Shown piece by piece: positions 50,362-59,089 of a stretch of 64,000 nucleotides of DNA. Within the stretch, counting starts at the first letter, position 1. Each line of letters opens with the position of its first letter. The stretch is from Pseudomonas sp. Lineage in GTDB: Bacteria; Pseudomonadota; Gammaproteobacteria; Pseudomonadales; Pseudomonadaceae. The stretch is from positions 62,001-126,000 of the forward strand of contig NZ_JAUXXP010000090.1 of the NCBI RefSeq assembly GCF_030684895.1, written 5' to 3'. The notes beneath the pieces are model-generated. The model saw nothing but the letters and a program-made list of their open reading frames with translations. It did no database searches and was not told where the DNA came from. The translations under genes were made by a program, and so were the position numbers.

Positions 50362-51257
50362 GCCTCACGCACCACTGCCATTGGCATGGCTTTAGGTTTA
50401 CGAAACACCAGCACGTTACCCAGCATCACCAGCACCAGGCCGAACAGCGCCGGCGCCGTCCATTGATAGCCCTCGGCAAACACCGAGATATTCAGCGCCA
50501 CCACCGGGAACAGTACGGTGCAGTAGGCCGCGCGCTCCGGGCCCATGCGTCCGACCAGGGTCAGGTAAGCGGTAAAGCCGATCACCGAACCGGGAATCGC
50601 CAGATACAGCAGAGTGCCGACGTAACGAGTATTCCACTCGAAACCGAACGGCGTGCCGCTGACCAGACAGATCGCCACCAGCATCAACGCGCCATACAGC
50701 ATGCCCCAGGCATTGGTGGTCAGCGGCTTGAGGCCGGCCTTCTGCTGCAGGCTGGAGAGCATATTGCCGGCTGAGAAACACAGGGTGCCGATCAATGCCA
50801 GACCGATGCCCAGCAGGGTTTCGTGGCTGGCCTCCTGCCCGGCCAACTCAGGCCAGAACAACAAGGCCAGACCGCCAAGCCCTAGCGCACCACCGGCCAG
50901 AACATTGGCGGCGATCTTCTGCTTGAAGAACAGCCGCGCGTTGATTGCATTCCACAGCGTTGCAGTGGAAAAGATCACCGCCACCAGGCCGCTCGGTATC
51001 CACTGGCTGGCGGTGTAGAAGCACATAAAGTTGATGCAGAACAGACACAGCCCCTGCACCAGGCAGATCAGTTGACCGCGCTTATCGAGTTTCTGCAGGC
51101 GGCCGCTAAGCAGCAGCACGGCGAACAGCACGGCAGCCGCCAGGGCAAAGCGGTAGGCAATGGACGCGGCAATCGCTACTTCGCCCAGTTGCAGCTTAAG
51201 GGCGATCCAGGTGGTGCCCCAGATCAGTACGGTCAACAGATAGAGCGACAGGTTCAT
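50358..51257 (-). CDS. EamA-family (DMT) transporter
   Basis: A 299-residue protein with ten membrane segments arranged as two EamA repeats; the second begins near residue 145. The WGTTWIALKLQLGEVAIAASIAYRFALAA opening is typical. ATG at 51257 has GGGAG upstream; a TTG one codon earlier is unlikely. Such proteins export amino acids, metabolites or drugs. The stop codon (TAG) lies in the terminal arm of a palindromic repeat, which therefore also encodes the last residue. Substrate unknown. Confidence 0.9.
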   Translation of the reverse strand: MNLSLYLLTVLIWGTTWIALKLQLGEVAIAASIAYRFALAAAVLFAVLLLSGRLQKLDKRGQLICLVQGLCLFCINFMCFYTASQWIPSGLVAVIFSTATLWNAINARLFFKQKIAANVLAGGALGLGGLALLFWPELAGQEASHETLLGIGLALIGTLCFSAGNMLSSLQQKAGLKPLTTNAWGMLYGALMLVAICLVSGTPFGFEWNTRYVGTLLYLAIPGSVIGFTAYLTLVGRMGPERAAYCTVLFPVVALNISVFAEGYQWTAPALFGLVLVMLGNVLVFRKPKAMPMAVVREA

Positions 51258-51431
51258 CAACAGACTCCCGGTAGATGGTTGAGAGTCTGCGCCTGATCAG
51301 GCCTGGCGCTCTTGCATAAACTTGCGCTTTTTAACTACCCAGCGCGCTTTTGTAGGTTGGGTGAGTGGCGCAATTGACAACGCATCAACACATTGCCCGC
51401 GCCTGCCCCCCGTTAAAGTCTTGCCCACATA

Positions 51432-51516
51432 CTTGTAGGAGCGGACTTGTCCGCGATGCTTTTGGGGTGACGTCGATTCGCGGGCAAGGACTAGGCGTCC
51501 CCACCGTTCCTACAAG
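51432..51516. repeat. REP-like repeat overlapping the arsJ stop
   Basis: TTGTAGGA (51433-51440) and TCCTACAA (51508-51515) are outer arms, with GCGGACTTGTCCGC as an inner stem. It belongs to the GTAGGAGCGGGCTTGCCCGCG family common in Pseudomonas. The arsJ stop codon lies in the right arm. Confidence 0.8.
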
Positions 51517-52736
51517 AGCTGGGTAGGCCGATGCCGAGGTAGCCCAATGGAGATCAACGCCGCCAGCAGCACAAAGCCCGAGGACACCCACAAGCAGGCT
51601 TCCAAGCCATAGGCCTGATACACCCAGCCCGACAGCAGCGTGCCGATCAACCGGCCGGCGGCGTTGGACATGTAATAGAAGCCGACATCCAGCGACACGC
51701 CATCTTCCTTGGCGTAGCTGACAATCAGGTAGCTGTGCAGCGAGGAGTTCACCGCAAACAGCGCGCCGAACAGCATCAGCCCGCCAAGCAAGATCCACTG
51801 CGCTGGTAAATCACTGTTCAGACCCAGGGCAATTGCAGCGGGCAACCCGGCCAGCACGGCAGCCCAGGCGAATGCCGCGCGGCCATCCGGTAACTGGCCG
51901 CTGGCCTTGCCAGTGATGGCCGGGGCGAAGGACTGCACCATGCCGTAGCCGATCACCCAGGCCGCGAGAAAGCCGCCGACCATCCAGAAATCCCAACCAA
52001 ACACACTGGACAGATACACCGGCAGCGCAACGACAAACCACACATCGCGGGCACCGAATAAGAACAAGCGTGCGGCTGACAGGATATTGATCGCCCGGCT
52101 CTTGGACAAAATATCGCGAAACTTTGGCTTGGCTTTCGCCTTGCCCAGATCCTTTTTCAGCAGCAACAGGCTGGCCAGCCAGATCAGCGCCAGCACCGCC
52201 GCCATGGCCAGCACTGCGCCAGTGAACCCGAGCAGCGCCAGCAACGCGCCACCCATAAAGAAACCCACGCCCTTCAGCGCATTCTTCGAGCCGGTCAGGA
52301 TCGCCACCCACTTGTAGAGCGTGCCCTGCTGACTGTCCGGCACCAGCAGCTTGATCGAGCTCTTGGCGCTCATCTTGTTCAGGTCTTTGGCGATACCGGA
52401 CAGCGCCTGCGCGCCCATCACCCAGGGAATCGTCAGCCAGGCCGCCGGCACGGTGAGCATCAGCAAGGCCGCCACTTGCAGGCCCAAGCCGATATTCATA
52501 GTGCGATTAAGCCCCAGCCGCGCACCCAGGTAACCGCCGACCAGGTTGGTGACCACACCGAAAATCTCATAGAACAGAAACAGCGCGGCGATCTGCAGCG
52601 GCGTGTAACCCAGGCTGTAAAAATGCAGCACCACCAACATGCGCAAGGCGCCGTCGGTGAGGGTAAAAGCCCAGTAGTTGCCGGTTACCAGCAGGTATTG
52701 GCGCACGTCGGGGGCTAGGCGGGATAAGGCGTGCAT
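51510..52736 (-). CDS. arsJ: Organoarsenical (1-arseno-3-phosphoglycerate) efflux MFS transporter
   Basis: A 408-residue MFS protein with twelve membrane segments, recognisable as ArsJ by its sequence (YFLVTGNYWAFTL-type opening, here YLLVTGNYWAFTLTDGALRML) and by its place next to a GAPDH gene. The GAPDH makes 1-arseno-3-phosphoglycerate from arsenate, and ArsJ exports it; together they give arsenate resistance. AGGA lies 7 bases before the ATG. The last codons and the TAG stop lie in a REP element. It is the final gene of the leftward ars group. Confidence 0.93.
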   Translation of the reverse strand: MHALSRLAPDVRQYLLVTGNYWAFTLTDGALRMLVVLHFYSLGYTPLQIAALFLFYEIFGVVTNLVGGYLGARLGLNRTMNIGLGLQVAALLMLTVPAAWLTIPWVMGAQALSGIAKDLNKMSAKSSIKLLVPDSQQGTLYKWVAILTGSKNALKGVGFFMGGALLALLGFTGAVLAMAAVLALIWLASLLLLKKDLGKAKAKPKFRDILSKSRAINILSAARLFLFGARDVWFVVALPVYLSSVFGWDFWMVGGFLAAWVIGYGMVQSFAPAITGKASGQLPDGRAAFAWAAVLAGLPAAIALGLNSDLPAQWILLGGLMLFGALFAVNSSLHSYLIVSYAKEDGVSLDVGFYYMSNAAGRLIGTLLSGWVYQAYGLEACLWVSSGFVLLAALISIGLPRHRPTQLL

Positions 52737-52790
52737 CGGAGAATCCTGTTGTGCCGCACGACGTTAGTGGTGGATGTCGCCACAGGCTTT

Positions 52791-52869
52791 TGTAGGAGCG
52801 GGCTTGCCCGCGATGGCAACACCAGAGATCCATCGTGGCCAATAACTAGGCGTTCCCGCCGCTCCTACA
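52791..52869. repeat. REP-like repeat between gapdh and arsJ
   Basis: TGTAGGAGCG (52791-52800) and CGCTCCTACA (52860-52869) flank GGGCTTGCCCGCG. Same family as 51432-51516. It fills most of the 142-bp gap inside the ars group. Confidence 0.85.
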
Positions 52870-52878
52870 GACCCGTGG

Positions 52879-53874
52879 TTAACCCACCATCCGCGCCAAC
52901 TCCACCGCGCGGTTGGCGTAGCCCCATTCGTTGTCGTACCAGGCGTAGAGCTTCACCTGGGTGCCGTTGACCACCATGGTCGACAACGCATCGATAATCG
53001 AAGAGCGCGGGTCGGTGCGGTAGTCGATGGACACCAGCGGACGTTCCTCATAACCGAGGATGCCCTTGAGCGGACCGTCAGCGGCAGCTTTAAGCAGTGC
53101 GTTGACCTCCTCCACCGTAGTGGCGCGCTGCACCTCAAATACGCAATCGGTCAGCGAGGCGTTGGCCAGCGGTACGCGCACGGCGTGGCCATTCAGCTTG
53201 CCGCGTAGCTCGGGGAAGATCTCAGCAATCGCCGTGGCCGAACCGGTGCTGGTGGGGATCAGGCTCATGCCACTGGCCCGCGCCCGGCGCAGGTCCTTAT
53301 GCGGCGTATCGAGAATGCTTTGGGTGTTGGTCAGGTCGTGAATGGTGGTGATCGAGCCGTGGCGAATACCGAGATTTTCGTGGATCACCTTGACCACCGG
53401 GGCCAGACAATTGGTGGTGCAGGACGCCGCGGTGACGATGCGGTGCTGCGCCGGGTCGAATAGCTGCTGGTTGACGCCCATCACGATATTCAGCGCGCCC
53501 GGCTCTTTCACCGGTGCGCAGACCACCACGCGTTTCACGCCTTGGTCGAGATAGGCCTGCAGCACCGCGACGGTTTTCATTTTGCCGCTGGCCTCGATCA
53601 CCAGATCGCAGCCCGACCAGTCGGTGTCGGCGATAGTCTTGTTGGCCGTGACCTGGATACGTTTGCCGTCGATCAGCACGCACTCGCCTTCGCTGCTCGC
53701 CTCGCTATTCCAGCGGCCATGCACCGAGTCGAAATTCAGCAGGTGGGCGTGGGTCGGCGCGTCGCCAGCCGGATCATTGATCTGCACAAACTCGAACTCC
53801 GGCCAGCCCCAGGCAGCGCGCAGCGCCAGACGACCGATACGACCAAAACCGTTGATACCTACTTTGATAGCCAT
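52879..53874 (-). CDS. ArsJ-associated glyceraldehyde-3-phosphate dehydrogenase
   Basis: A 331-residue GAPDH with the NAD motif GINGFGRIGRLALR, the catalytic cysteine in AASCTTNCLAPVVK (about residue 153), and the C-terminal WYDNEWGYANRAVEL. Its place beside arsJ marks it as the arsenate-handling paralogue that forms 1-arseno-3-phosphoglycerate, which ArsJ then exports. GGAG precedes the ATG. A REP element separates it from arsJ. A separate glycolytic gap gene should exist elsewhere in the genome. Confidence 0.95.
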   Translation of the reverse strand: MAIKVGINGFGRIGRLALRAAWGWPEFEFVQINDPAGDAPTHAHLLNFDSVHGRWNSEASSEGECVLIDGKRIQVTANKTIADTDWSGCDLVIEASGKMKTVAVLQAYLDQGVKRVVVCAPVKEPGALNIVMGVNQQLFDPAQHRIVTAASCTTNCLAPVVKVIHENLGIRHGSITTIHDLTNTQSILDTPHKDLRRARASGMSLIPTSTGSATAIAEIFPELRGKLNGHAVRVPLANASLTDCVFEVQRATTVEEVNALLKAAADGPLKGILGYEERPLVSIDYRTDPRSSIIDALSTMVVNGTQVKLYAWYDNEWGYANRAVELARMVG

Positions 53875-53898
53875 GAATAAACTCCCTCTAGAACGTGG

Positions 53899-54225
53899 TT
53901 AGGTGCCACGCGGCGCAAACATAATGATCGCCATGCCGAGCAGGGCCACAGCGGCGCCCAGCAGGTCCCAATGGCTCGGGCGAATGCCGTCCACCAGCCA
54001 TAGCCAGATAATCGCCATCGCCACATACACCCCGCCGTAAGCGGCATACACCCGCCCGGCGGCGGTCGGGTGCAGGGTCAGCAGCCAGGCAAATAACGCC
54101 AGGGCGGCGGCGGCCGGCACCAGCAGCCAGATGCTTTTGCCCTGCTTGAGCCACAGGTACGGCAGGTAGCAGCCGATGATCTCGGCCAGTGCCGTGAGGG
54201 CGAAAAGCCCGATGGTGTTAAGCAT
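53899..54225 (-). CDS. YnfA-family (UPF0060) small membrane protein
   Basis: A 108-residue protein with four membrane segments and the family pattern LTALAEIIGCYLPYLWLKQGKS, GRVYAAYGGVYVAMAIIWLW. YnfA proteins resemble small multidrug resistance transporters, and several occur in metal-resistance islands. It lies between arsH and the GAPDH gene, in the same direction and closely spaced, so it is probably co-transcribed. A role in arsenic or organoarsenical handling is suggested only by position. Confidence 0.9.
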   Translation of the reverse strand: MLNTIGLFALTALAEIIGCYLPYLWLKQGKSIWLLVPAAAALALFAWLLTLHPTAAGRVYAAYGGVYVAMAIIWLWLVDGIRPSHWDLLGAAVALLGMAIIMFAPRGT

Positions 54226-54288
54226 GCTGACCTCAATAGCCGACCTGCAGTCGGCCCGGATGCGTGTGGAGGGTTGAAGGCTTGAGCC

Positions 54289-54999
54289 TTAAATGGATGC
54301 CTGATTAACCCTCTTGCTGAGCTGTTCAGCCGATTCCTTGCGCTCGGAATAACGGTCCACCAGATAGTCCGTTTGGCCGCGCAGCAACAGGGTGAACTTG
54401 ACCAGCTCCTCCATCACGTCGACCACGCGGTCGTAATAAGCCGAAGGCTTCATCCGCCCGGCGTCGTCAAATTCGAGGAAGGCCTTGGCCACCGAAGACT
54501 GATTGGGGATGGTGAACATGCGCATCCAGCGCCCCAGCACGCGCATCTGGTTTAGCGCATTAAAGGATTGCGAACCGCCGCTAACCTGCATCAGCGCCAG
54601 GGTCTTGCCCTGGGTCGGGCGCACCGCGCCCATGCTCAGGGGAACCCAGTCGATCTGCGATTTGAACACCCCGGTCATCGCGCCATGGCGCTCCGGCGAG
54701 CACCAGACCATGCCCTCGCTCCACAGCACCCGCTCACGCAGCTCCTGCACCTTGGGGTGATCCTCGGGGGCGTCGTCCGGCAGCGGCAGACCGCTGGGGT
54801 TGAAGATCCGCGCTTCGGCACCGAGTTGCTCCAGTAAACGTGCGGCTTCCTCGGTCAGCAGGCGGCTGTAGGAACGCGCCCGGTTGGAGCCGTACAGCAG
54901 CAGGATGCGTGGTTTATGGGTCACGTTGGGCTGCGCCAGCGTGTCCGCCGTAGGAATGTCCAGCAGTTCAGGGTCGATATTCGGCAGTTCGGAGGTCAT
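54289..54999 (-). CDS. arsH: ArsH, NADPH-dependent FMN reductase / organoarsenical oxidase
   Basis: A 236-residue flavodoxin-like protein with the FMN phosphate-binding loop LLYGSNRARSYSRLL near residue 34 and the WCSPERHGAMTGVFKSQIDW segment typical of ArsH. It oxidises trivalent methyl- and aromatic arsenicals to less toxic pentavalent forms using FMN and NADPH. It follows the arsC-arsR fusion gene by 23 bases, so it is in the same unit. The N-terminal extension of about 30 residues is usual for ArsH. Confidence 0.95.
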   Translation of the reverse strand: MTSELPNIDPELLDIPTADTLAQPNVTHKPRILLLYGSNRARSYSRLLTEEAARLLEQLGAEARIFNPSGLPLPDDAPEDHPKVQELRERVLWSEGMVWCSPERHGAMTGVFKSQIDWVPLSMGAVRPTQGKTLALMQVSGGSQSFNALNQMRVLGRWMRMFTIPNQSSVAKAFLEFDDAGRMKPSAYYDRVVDVMEELVKFTLLLRGQTDYLVDRYSERKESAEQLSKRVNQASI

Positions 55000-55022
55000 G
55001 GCCTATCTCTGATAAAGGTGGC

Positions 55023-55796
55023 TCAGCCGCACAGGGCGGCGCGGTCCGGGCGATCACGCATGCTGTGCAGACGCAAACGATCCTCGGCCAGTTGCGGATC
55101 GTCAGCCTGGAGCACTTGCGTCAGGATCTGCCCGACCCAGGCCGGCAACTGCGGATGCAGGCGGTAATAGACCCGCTGCCCGGCGCGGCGGTCCTGCAAC
55201 AGGCCGCTGCTGCGCAGCTGGGCTAAATGACGGGAGATTTTCGGCTGGCTTTCCTGCAGAGCGGCGGTCAGCTCACAGACGCACAGCTCGCCTTCCTGGG
55301 CAATTAGCTGGGTCATGCGCGCGCGGGTGTCATCGGCCAGGCACTTGAACAAGGTCACCGGCGCGAGCATCTGCAGCGGCGCCTGAGCCTTGCTCTTGAC
55401 CAGTACGAACATCTTGATGCGCTCGTGGATCTGCTGCAGGCAGTGCTTGTAGGCATTCTGCTGCTGGCTGCTGGCGGGGTCCTCGAAGTCCCAGGCGATG
55501 TACTCCCCCGCTCCGGGCAAGGTGCTGCACTCGAAGGCGGACTTGTCGCACAGGGTAATTACGTAATCGAACTGCTGGCCATCGAAACTCTCCAGCGCCT
55601 TGCTGTGCAGGCCTTCCGTGCTGACGCCCAACTGCTCCAGGGCCTGGCGCGCACGTGGGTCAACCTCACCAGGCAGAGTGCCGGCGCTAAAAACCTCATA
55701 GCCTTCGGGGTCGGTATGGCGTAACAGGGCTTCAGCCATTTGCGAGCGGGCGGCATTGGCCACACAGAGAAACAGCACACGAATCTTTTGGCTCAT
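55023..55796 (-). CDS. Arsenate reductase-ArsR repressor fusion
   Basis: A 257-residue fusion. The N-terminal half (about 1-140) is a low-molecular-weight phosphatase-type arsenate reductase with CVANAAR (C11, R17) and the redox cysteines C83 and C90. The C-terminal half (about 145-257) is an ArsR/SmtB winged helix with the arsenite-binding C172-V-C174 in ELCVCEL and recognition region ESQPKISRHLAQLRSSG. One polypeptide therefore should reduce arsenate and sense the resulting arsenite. It is divergent from acr3 and leads the arsH-ynfA-gapdh-arsJ group. A sequencing frameshift is unlikely because both halves are in frame without an internal stop. Confidence 0.92.
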   Translation of the reverse strand: MSQKIRVLFLCVANAARSQMAEALLRHTDPEGYEVFSAGTLPGEVDPRARQALEQLGVSTEGLHSKALESFDGQQFDYVITLCDKSAFECSTLPGAGEYIAWDFEDPASSQQQNAYKHCLQQIHERIKMFVLVKSKAQAPLQMLAPVTLFKCLADDTRARMTQLIAQEGELCVCELTAALQESQPKISRHLAQLRSSGLLQDRRAGQRVYYRLHPQLPAWVGQILTQVLQADDPQLAEDRLRLHSMRDRPDRAALCG

Positions 55797-55944
55797 GGGG
55801 TGATGCTCGACAAATACGATTTGGCGAATATATTGCTAACCATATATCTTGTAAACCGTATATTTATCCCGACTCAGGCCGACCCAGATCAATACCGAGC
55901 GCAGCGAGCCTGGCTAGACTCGCTGCATATTCAAGGAATTGCGC
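55797..55944. promoter_or_regulatory. Divergent ars promoter region
   Basis: A 148-bp gap between arsC-arsR and acr3. An A/T-rich stretch at about 55820-55870 contains repeated ATATAT and TATATT blocks (AATATATT at 55828-55835, ATATAT near 55842, CGTATATTTA near 55857-55866) with partial dyad symmetry. It is the best candidate for ArsR operators and the two promoters. Confidence 0.5.
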
Positions 55945-57015
55945 ATGACCACCTCACTCGAATCCGCAGCCCACCCAGCCGTCTCGCCGCTCGGTCTGTT
56001 CGAGCGTTATCTGACGCTCTGGGTATTTCTCTGCATCATCGGCGGCACCCTGCTCGGCCTGTATGCGCCTGAGGCCGCCAAGGCTGTAGGGGCGCTGGAA
56101 ATCGCCCAGGTGAATATCCCGGTGGGGCTGCTGATCTGGGTGATGATCATCCCCATGCTGATAAAGATCGACTTCAGCGCCATCGGCGAGGTCTACCAGC
56201 AGCGCGCCGGCCTGGGCGTGACCCTGAGCATCAACTGGCTGATCAAGCCGTTCACCATGGCCTTTATGGCCTGGCTGTTTCTGCGCCATGTGTTCGCCGA
56301 TTGGCTACCGGCCGAGCAGATCGACAGCTACGTGGCCGGGCTGATCCTACTCGGCGCCGCGCCCTGCACCGCCATGGTGTTTGTCTGGAGCAACCTGTGT
56401 AGGGGCAACGCCAACTTCACCCTGACCCAGGTGGCGATCAACGACCTGGTAATGGTGTTCGCCTTCGCGCCCATCGTTGCCCTGCTGCTTGGCGTGTCAT
56501 CGATCCCGGTACCGTGGGACACCCTGTTGCTGTCGGTGGTGATGTATATCGTTATCCCCCTGGCCATCGCCCAATTTATCCGCGCCCGTTTGCTGCGCCG
56601 GGGTGAGGCAGCGCTAGCCGCGATGCTTTCGCGTATCGGCCCGTTCTCCATCCTCGCTTTGCTCGCCACCCTGGTGCTGCTGTTCTCCTTCCAGGGTCAG
56701 ACCATCGTCGCGCAACCATTGATCATCGCCATGCTGGCAGTGCCGATTCTGCTGCAAACCCTGTTTATCGCTGCGCTGGGTTACTGGATGTGCCGCCAAC
56801 TCAAGGTGCGCCACGACATCGCCGGGCCGGCGGCGATGATCGGCGCATCGAACTTCTTTGAACTGGCCGTAGCCGTGGCCATCGTGCTGTACGGCTTCAA
56901 TTCCGGCGCGGCGCTGGCCACGGTGGTCGGCGTACTGATCGAAGTGCCGGTGATGCTCTGGCTGGTGCGCATGGTCAATAACAGCAAGGGTTGGTACGAG
57001 CGCGCGCAGGGCTGA
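55945..57015 (+). CDS. ACR3-family arsenite efflux pump
   Basis: A 356-residue inner-membrane protein with ten segments. The ACR3 signatures are GLLIWVMIIPMLIKIDFSAI, the essential cysteine in LLGAAPCTAMVFVWSNL, and GASNFFELAVAVAI. It expels arsenite driven by the membrane potential or proton gradient. The ATG at 55945 has AGGA 7 bases upstream; a TTG at 55939 is in frame but weaker. It is transcribed divergently from the arsenate reductase-ArsR fusion, which should repress it. ACR3 pumps are often named arsB although unrelated to E. coli ArsB. Confidence 0.95.
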   Translation: MTTSLESAAHPAVSPLGLFERYLTLWVFLCIIGGTLLGLYAPEAAKAVGALEIAQVNIPVGLLIWVMIIPMLIKIDFSAIGEVYQQRAGLGVTLSINWLIKPFTMAFMAWLFLRHVFADWLPAEQIDSYVAGLILLGAAPCTAMVFVWSNLCRGNANFTLTQVAINDLVMVFAFAPIVALLLGVSSIPVPWDTLLLSVVMYIVIPLAIAQFIRARLLRRGEAALAAMLSRIGPFSILALLATLVLLFSFQGQTIVAQPLIIAMLAVPILLQTLFIAALGYWMCRQLKVRHDIAGPAAMIGASNFFELAVAVAIVLYGFNSGAALATVVGVLIEVPVMLWLVRMVNNSKGWYERAQG

Positions 57016-57189
57016 CGGCTCGATCCCGGCGGTTAATAGCCATTCACTCGCATGCCTGGAAATGACCATCCAGAGCGGTATATGCGGTGAGTCGACAGCC
57101 TATGCCCGGCAGGCTAGCGTCAATACAGGATGCACCAGCAGCATCCGGCCTGGGTCACCGGGCCGTACCTGTAGCCTGAGGTATGCCGC

Positions 57190-57948
57190 ATGCCCGCTCG
57201 ACTTGGCCACGTGCTCGCGTTTATTGCCCTCTGCCTGATCTGCCCTGCGCTGTTGCATGCCGAAGCCAAGTGGGAGTCGCTGGACTTCATCACCGAAGAA
57301 TTCCCGCCCTACAACTACACCGAAAGCGGCATCGCCCGCGGCATTACCGTGGATATTCTGCTGGAAGCGGCTGCCAGCGCCGGCCTGCCCATCGCGCGCC
57401 GGGATATTCGCTCGTTGCCCTGGGCGCGCGGCTATCAGATGGCGCGCAAAGGCCCGGGGGTGCTGCTATTTTCCATGACCCGCACCGAGGAGCGCGGACC
57501 GCAGTTCAAATGGGTCGGGCCGATCATGCCCAGCCGTATCGTGCTGCTGGCACGCAGGGATCGCCAGATACAGATCAAAAAACCGGCGGATCTCAGCACG
57601 CAGCGCATCGGCGTGATTCGTGATGATGTTGGCCATCACCTGCTCAACAGTCTGGGCATCCGCGACAACCAGCTGCAGATTTCCGCCAGCGCGATCCAGT
57701 TGGCCAACCTGCTGCATAACAGCCGCATCGACCTGTGGGCCTACGACGAAACCACCGCCTACTGGTTTATCCGCAACCTGGACATGCACAGCCACGACTT
57801 CACCCCGGTGCATGTGCTCAAGGAAAGCGCCATGTATTACGCCTTCAGCCTGGACACCGACGCGGTGCAGCTCACCCGTCTGCAGAACAGCCTGAACGCG
57901 CTCAAGCAACAGCCGCGCTACCTGGAAATTCTCGACAGCTACAAATAG
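57190..57948 (+). CDS. Periplasmic substrate-binding protein, SBP_bac_3-like
   Basis: A 252-residue protein with a signal peptide (about residues 1-24, LLHAEA) and a bilobed solute-binding fold (LDFITEEFPPYNYTESGIARGITVDILLEAA). It lacks some binding residues of classical amino-acid receptors and resembles the orphan binding proteins widespread in Pseudomonas, which stand without a transporter. GAGG precedes the ATG. An AraC regulator follows on the same strand after 86 bases. Ligand unknown; a sensor role is possible. Confidence 0.82.
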   Translation: MPARLGHVLAFIALCLICPALLHAEAKWESLDFITEEFPPYNYTESGIARGITVDILLEAAASAGLPIARRDIRSLPWARGYQMARKGPGVLLFSMTRTEERGPQFKWVGPIMPSRIVLLARRDRQIQIKKPADLSTQRIGVIRDDVGHHLLNSLGIRDNQLQISASAIQLANLLHNSRIDLWAYDETTAYWFIRNLDMHSHDFTPVHVLKESAMYYAFSLDTDAVQLTRLQNSLNALKQQPRYLEILDSYK

Positions 57949-58034
57949 CTGCGCCTTGCATAATCTTGCGCTTTTCTGCCTGCGGGGGCTGGCACGCCGG
58001 CAGGCCAGGCGTAGCATGGGGCGACGGAGGATTT

Positions 58035-58913
58035 ATGTCGCAACTTGAGCACCTACAGGTTTTCCAGAGCATGCACAGCTCGCCCAACACCCGCCTGCAC
58101 CGCAGCGCCGAGTTGGGCGACGGGCTGGCGGCGGCCGTGTGGAGCAACCGCCATGATGCCCGCGACTACCAAGCGCCCAGCCATCACACGCTGTCCTGCT
58201 ACCTGGCTGGCGGTACTGGCACCTTCCGCCGCGAAAGCCCACACAACAAAGGCGCACCGGATAAGCTGTGCATCCTGCCGGCCGGACACCAGTCAGCGTG
58301 GGTGATCAACGGTGAAATCCAGCTGGCCCACCTGTATATCAGCCAGGAGCAATTCGCCCTGGCGGCCGTCAACCTGCTGGACCGTGAGCCACGGGAACTG
58401 GAACTGCGCGAAGGTACTTTTATCGATGACCCGCAGCAGGCTCAACGTTTTCGCCAGCTCAGCCAGCTGGATTGGCAGGAACCGGCCGAACGCCTGCTCA
58501 GCAGCAGCCTGGCCCATGGCCTGATCAATCACGCCCTACTGTCTCAGGTCGGCCGTCGCGAAGGCCTGCGTCTGACCGGCGGCCTGGCTCCCGTGCAGCG
58601 CCGGCGCCTGCGCGAATTTATCGACAGCCACCTGGAACAGCCGCTTAGCCTGGGCCAGTTGGCCAGCGTATGCGCGCTCTCCGAATACCACTTCGCGCGG
58701 ATGTTCCAACTCAGCTTCGGCCTGCCGCCACATCGCTATGTGCTGGCGCAGCGCCTGCGCCATGGCCAGCAGCTGCTGCAGCACAGCACGCTGGCATTGG
58801 CTGAAGTGGCCCTGGCCTGCGGCTTTGCCAGCGCCAGCCATTTCAATAACCGCTTCCGCCAGGCCTTCAGCACCACGCCGGGACAATACCGCGCCGCCCT
58901 GCAACGCACCTGA
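58035..58913 (+). CDS. AraC-family transcriptional regulator
   Basis: A 292-residue regulator. The N-terminal cupin-like effector domain (residues 1-175; includes SHHTLSCYLAGGTGTF and LCILPAGHQSAWVI) precedes the AraC DNA-binding domain. Helix-turn-helix 1 is around LGQLASVCALSEYHFARMFQ, then PPHRYVLAQRLRHG, and helix-turn-helix 2 is around LAEVALACGFASASHFNNRF. ATG at 58035 with ACGGAGG upstream fixes the start. It does not adjoin an obvious target operon; the binding-protein gene upstream is one candidate. Confidence 0.9.
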   Translation: MSQLEHLQVFQSMHSSPNTRLHRSAELGDGLAAAVWSNRHDARDYQAPSHHTLSCYLAGGTGTFRRESPHNKGAPDKLCILPAGHQSAWVINGEIQLAHLYISQEQFALAAVNLLDREPRELELREGTFIDDPQQAQRFRQLSQLDWQEPAERLLSSSLAHGLINHALLSQVGRREGLRLTGGLAPVQRRRLREFIDSHLEQPLSLGQLASVCALSEYHFARMFQLSFGLPPHRYVLAQRLRHGQQLLQHSTLALAEVALACGFASASHFNNRFRQAFSTTPGQYRAALQRT

Positions 58914-59089
58914 CCCCACGCCAAGCAGCATCAGCCCGCCGCATACCCGCCTATCAGGCAACGCAGCTTGCGCCCCGCCGTGTCTGAAAACAGCCTGCTA
59001 ATCCCACGCTGGCTGTGCAAGAATCATCGGCTGCCTTCGAGAAAGCTGCCCATGCCACGATTCATCCACTCGCCTGCCCGGTGCCACTG

